64,000 bases of DNA from Hyphomicrobiales bacterium. GTDB taxonomy: Bacteria > Pseudomonadota > Alphaproteobacteria > Rhizobiales > Beijerinckiaceae. The first letter of the stretch is position 1. Every line of letters begins with the position of its first letter. The stretch is taken from contig JAGXAM010000004.1 in assembly GCA_019075905.1 (NCBI GenBank), forward strand, positions 62,001-126,000. The letters are read 5' to 3'. A program made the translations under genes and the position numbers. The notes under the pieces were generated by a model that saw only the letters and a list, made by a program, of their open reading frames with translations, did not search any database and had not been told where the DNA came from. Below are positions 62,407 to 64,000 of the stretch, piece by piece.

Positions 62407-63345
62407 ATGACGGCGGCGGGCAGAGATGCGAGTTTGATGCGCCTTGGCACCCGCGGGAGCCCGCTGGCTTTGGCGCAGGCGCATGAGACGCAAAGGCTGG
62501 TGGCCGCCGCGCAGGGGGCTCCGGCCGCCTCGATCGCCATCGAGGTGATTCGCACCAGCGGTGACATGATCCTGGACCGGACGCTGGCGGCGGCCGGTGG
62601 CAAGGGGCTTTTCACCAGGGAACTCGATGAGGCGCTGCTGCGCGGCGATATTGATCTCGGCGTTCATTCTGCCAAGGATCTGCCGACCCTGCTGCCCGAT
62701 GGCATCATCTTGGCCGGCACCCTGCCGCGCGAGGATGTGCGCGACGCCTTCATCAGTTTCAAAGCCAGCGATATCATGGCCTTGCCGAAAGGCGCGCGTG
62801 TCGGCACCGCCTCGTTGCGCCGGGCGGCACAAGTCAAGCGCCTGCGGCCCGATCTGGTGACCGGGCTGCTGCGCGGCAATGTCGGCACCAGGCTGAAAAA
62901 GGTCGAGGAAGGGGTGTTTGACGCGACCCTGCTGGCGCTCGCCGGTCTCAACCGCCTCCATCTGGCGCATCATGCCACCAGCCTGCTGCCTCTGGCGCAG
63001 TTTCTGCCTGCCTGTGGCCAGGGCGCGGTGGCGATCACGATTCGCGCCGGGGACAGCCGCATCATGGCGCTGCTGGCGCCGGTATTGCACCAGCCGACGC
63101 TCGCGGCGCTGCTGGCCGAGCGCGCCTTTCTGCGGGCGCTCGATGGCTCGTGCCGCACGCCGATTGCCGGGCTGGCGACCATCGAGGGCACCAGCCTGCG
63201 TTTCACCGGACAGGTGCTGGCTCTGGATGGCAGGCAAGTCTTCGAGGCGGCGACACATGGCGCGGTTGCCGATGCGGCAGCGCTCGGCAAGGCCGCTGCC
63301 GATGACATCCTGCGGCATATGCCTGCCGATTTCCTGAAAGCCTGA
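62407..63345 (+). CDS. hemC: Hydroxymethylbilane synthase (porphobilinogen deaminase)
   Basis: 312 residues. [13 protein letters not shown] at the N-terminus, [31 protein letters not shown] and the dipyrromethane-cofactor cysteine Cys249 in GSCRTPIAG are all present. It joins four porphobilinogen units in heme and corrinoid synthesis. ATG at 62407 follows GAGGCAGG; an earlier in-frame ATG at 62368 is less typical. hemD starts five bases after its stop. Confidence 0.96.
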   Translation: MTAAGRDASLMRLGTRGSPLALAQAHETQRLVAAAQGAPAASIAIEVIRTSGDMILDRTLAAAGGKGLFTRELDEALLRGDIDLGVHSAKDLPTLLPDGIILAGTLPREDVRDAFISFKASDIMALPKGARVGTASLRRAAQVKRLRPDLVTGLLRGNVGTRLKKVEEGVFDATLLALAGLNRLHLAHHATSLLPLAQFLPACGQGAVAITIRAGDSRIMALLAPVLHQPTLAALLAERAFLRALDGSCRTPIAGLATIEGTSLRFTGQVLALDGRQVFEAATHGAVADAAALGKAAADDILRHMPADFLKA

Positions 63346-63349
63346 GGCG

Positions 63350-64000
63350 ATGCGGGTGCTGGTAACGCGGCCCGAAGCTGAAGCCCGGGCGACGCTGGCG
63401 GCACTCGCCGCAGCAGGGCACCAAGGCGTGCCGGCACCGGTTCTGCGCATCGCCCCGCTGCCCTTCATCGTGCCCCGCCAGCGCTTCGATGCCATCATCA
63501 TCACCAGCGCCAATGCCGTGCGGCCCGGCCTGCCTTGCGCGTCGGGCACGCCGCTTTATGTCGTCGGCACGCGCACGGCACGCGCTTTGGCACGCGAGAG
63601 CTATGACGCGCCGCGCCATATTGCCGAAGATGCCAAAGGGCTGGTGCAAGCGCTCAAGGCCGCCTCGCCGTCGCCTGCCGCGTTGCTCTACATTGCCGGA
63701 CGTGATCGCAAGAGCGATATCGAGACTCTGCTGGGCAAGATCGGCCACCACATCACCGTGCTGGTCACCTATGAGGCCATCGCCGCCGAAGCTTTCGCGC
63801 CGGCCATCCGCGATGATCTGGCGGCAGGCCGGATTGACGCCGTGCTGCATTTCTCGCGCCGCAGCGCCGGGATTTTCGTGGCGATGATGATGGCCGCGGG
63901 CCTCGGCGCGCCACTGCGCCAGATGCGCCATTATTGCCTCTCCAGGGATGTCGCCGTGCCGCTTGAACAGGCGGGCGCTGCCGGCATCAGCCCTGCGGCG
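63350..64000 (+). CDS. hemD: Uroporphyrinogen-III synthase, 3' end cut by window edge
   Basis: 217 residues visible. [19 protein letters not shown] at the start, [11 protein letters not shown] and [17 protein letters not shown] are typical of the two-domain HemD fold, whose overall sequence conservation is low; the place after hemC supports the call. It closes and inverts hydroxymethylbilane to uroporphyrinogen III. The end lies beyond the window. Confidence 0.92.
   Translation, partial: MRVLVTRPEAEARATLAALAAAGHQGVPAPVLRIAPLPFIVPRQRFDAIIITSANAVRPGLPCASGTPLYVVGTRTARALARESYDAPRHIAEDAKGLVQALKAASPSPAALLYIAGRDRKSDIETLLGKIGHHITVLVTYEAIAAEAFAPAIRDDLAAGRIDAVLHFSRRSAGIFVAMMMAAGLGAPLRQMRHYCLSRDVAVPLEQAGAAGISPAA

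Noticed and set aside
62311-63549. N-terminal extension of tsaD to 63549
   Set aside because: The extension is antisense to hemC; TsaD homologues begin with [13 protein letters not shown], and AAAGGATT precedes the ATG at 62310.

Overview
The window looks like a chromosomal segment of a high-GC alphaproteobacterium, most likely of the order Hyphomicrobiales (Rhizobiales). The evidence is gene order and families: leuS-lptE-holA, pgsA-moaD-moaE, hemC-hemD divergent from tsaD-gpsA, purE-purK next to DUF465 genes, a complete aapJQMP amino-acid transporter, an MmcB-family repair protein and a Porin_2-type porin. Genus cannot be fixed from this sequence alone. No rRNA, tRNA, CRISPR array or transposase was seen.

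Layout. 1-1.0 kb: a retropepsin-like protease cut by the window edge and mmcB. 1.0-7.05 kb: a putative carboxylic-acid uptake and activation unit (acyl-CoA synthetase and MarR regulator, divergent from a livH/livM-livG fusion/livF transporter lacking its binding protein). 7.07-14.9 kb: housekeeping genes (moaE, moaD, pgsA, DUF486, core MetE, holA, lptE, leuS, yggS). 14.9-19.1 kb: a full gentisate pathway for 3-hydroxybenzoate (fumarylpyruvate hydrolase, gentisate 1,2-dioxygenase, maleylpyruvate isomerase, MarR regulator, 3-hydroxybenzoate 6-monooxygenase) read outward from one palindromic promoter region.

19.27-24.87 kb is an inserted type I secretion island: an RTX-like beta-roll protein built of 36-residue units, its ABC exporter and its HlyD adaptor. 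It is flanked by a direct repeat made of the 3' end of the monooxygenase gene and the 5' part of a BNR-repeat gene, which shows that those two genes were once adjacent. After it come the intact BNR gene and a MoaD/ThiS-like carrier, a porin, an OmpA-like protein followed by a membrane protein with three helix-hairpin-helix modules, an MFS transporter, a dicarboxylate-lactonase-like hydrolase, and a LysR/cupin/aldo-keto reductase/SDR cluster with an SDR gene remnant.

37.6-46.7 kb holds the most unusual system: two HlyD-type adaptors (one with a GAF-like domain), a membrane zinc protease fused to PqqD-like and HlyD-like modules, and a TolC-type outer-membrane lipoprotein, facing a gene for a 1022-residue DUF4347/Ig-repeat protein that has no Sec signal but carries an N-terminal LEPR-like motif. 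There is no ATPase gene in the cluster. I infer a dedicated export machine and its cargo, with the protease in the place an ABC transporter normally holds.

47.2-64 kb is mostly core metabolism: a YciA-type thioesterase, two DUF465 genes, purE-purK, an RND adaptor and pump, aapJQMP, a RluD-type pseudouridine synthase, a branched-chain aminotransferase-like gene, gpsA, tsaD, hemC and the start of hemD. Many genes overlap by a few bases or sit a few bases apart, so transcription is probably in operons throughout.
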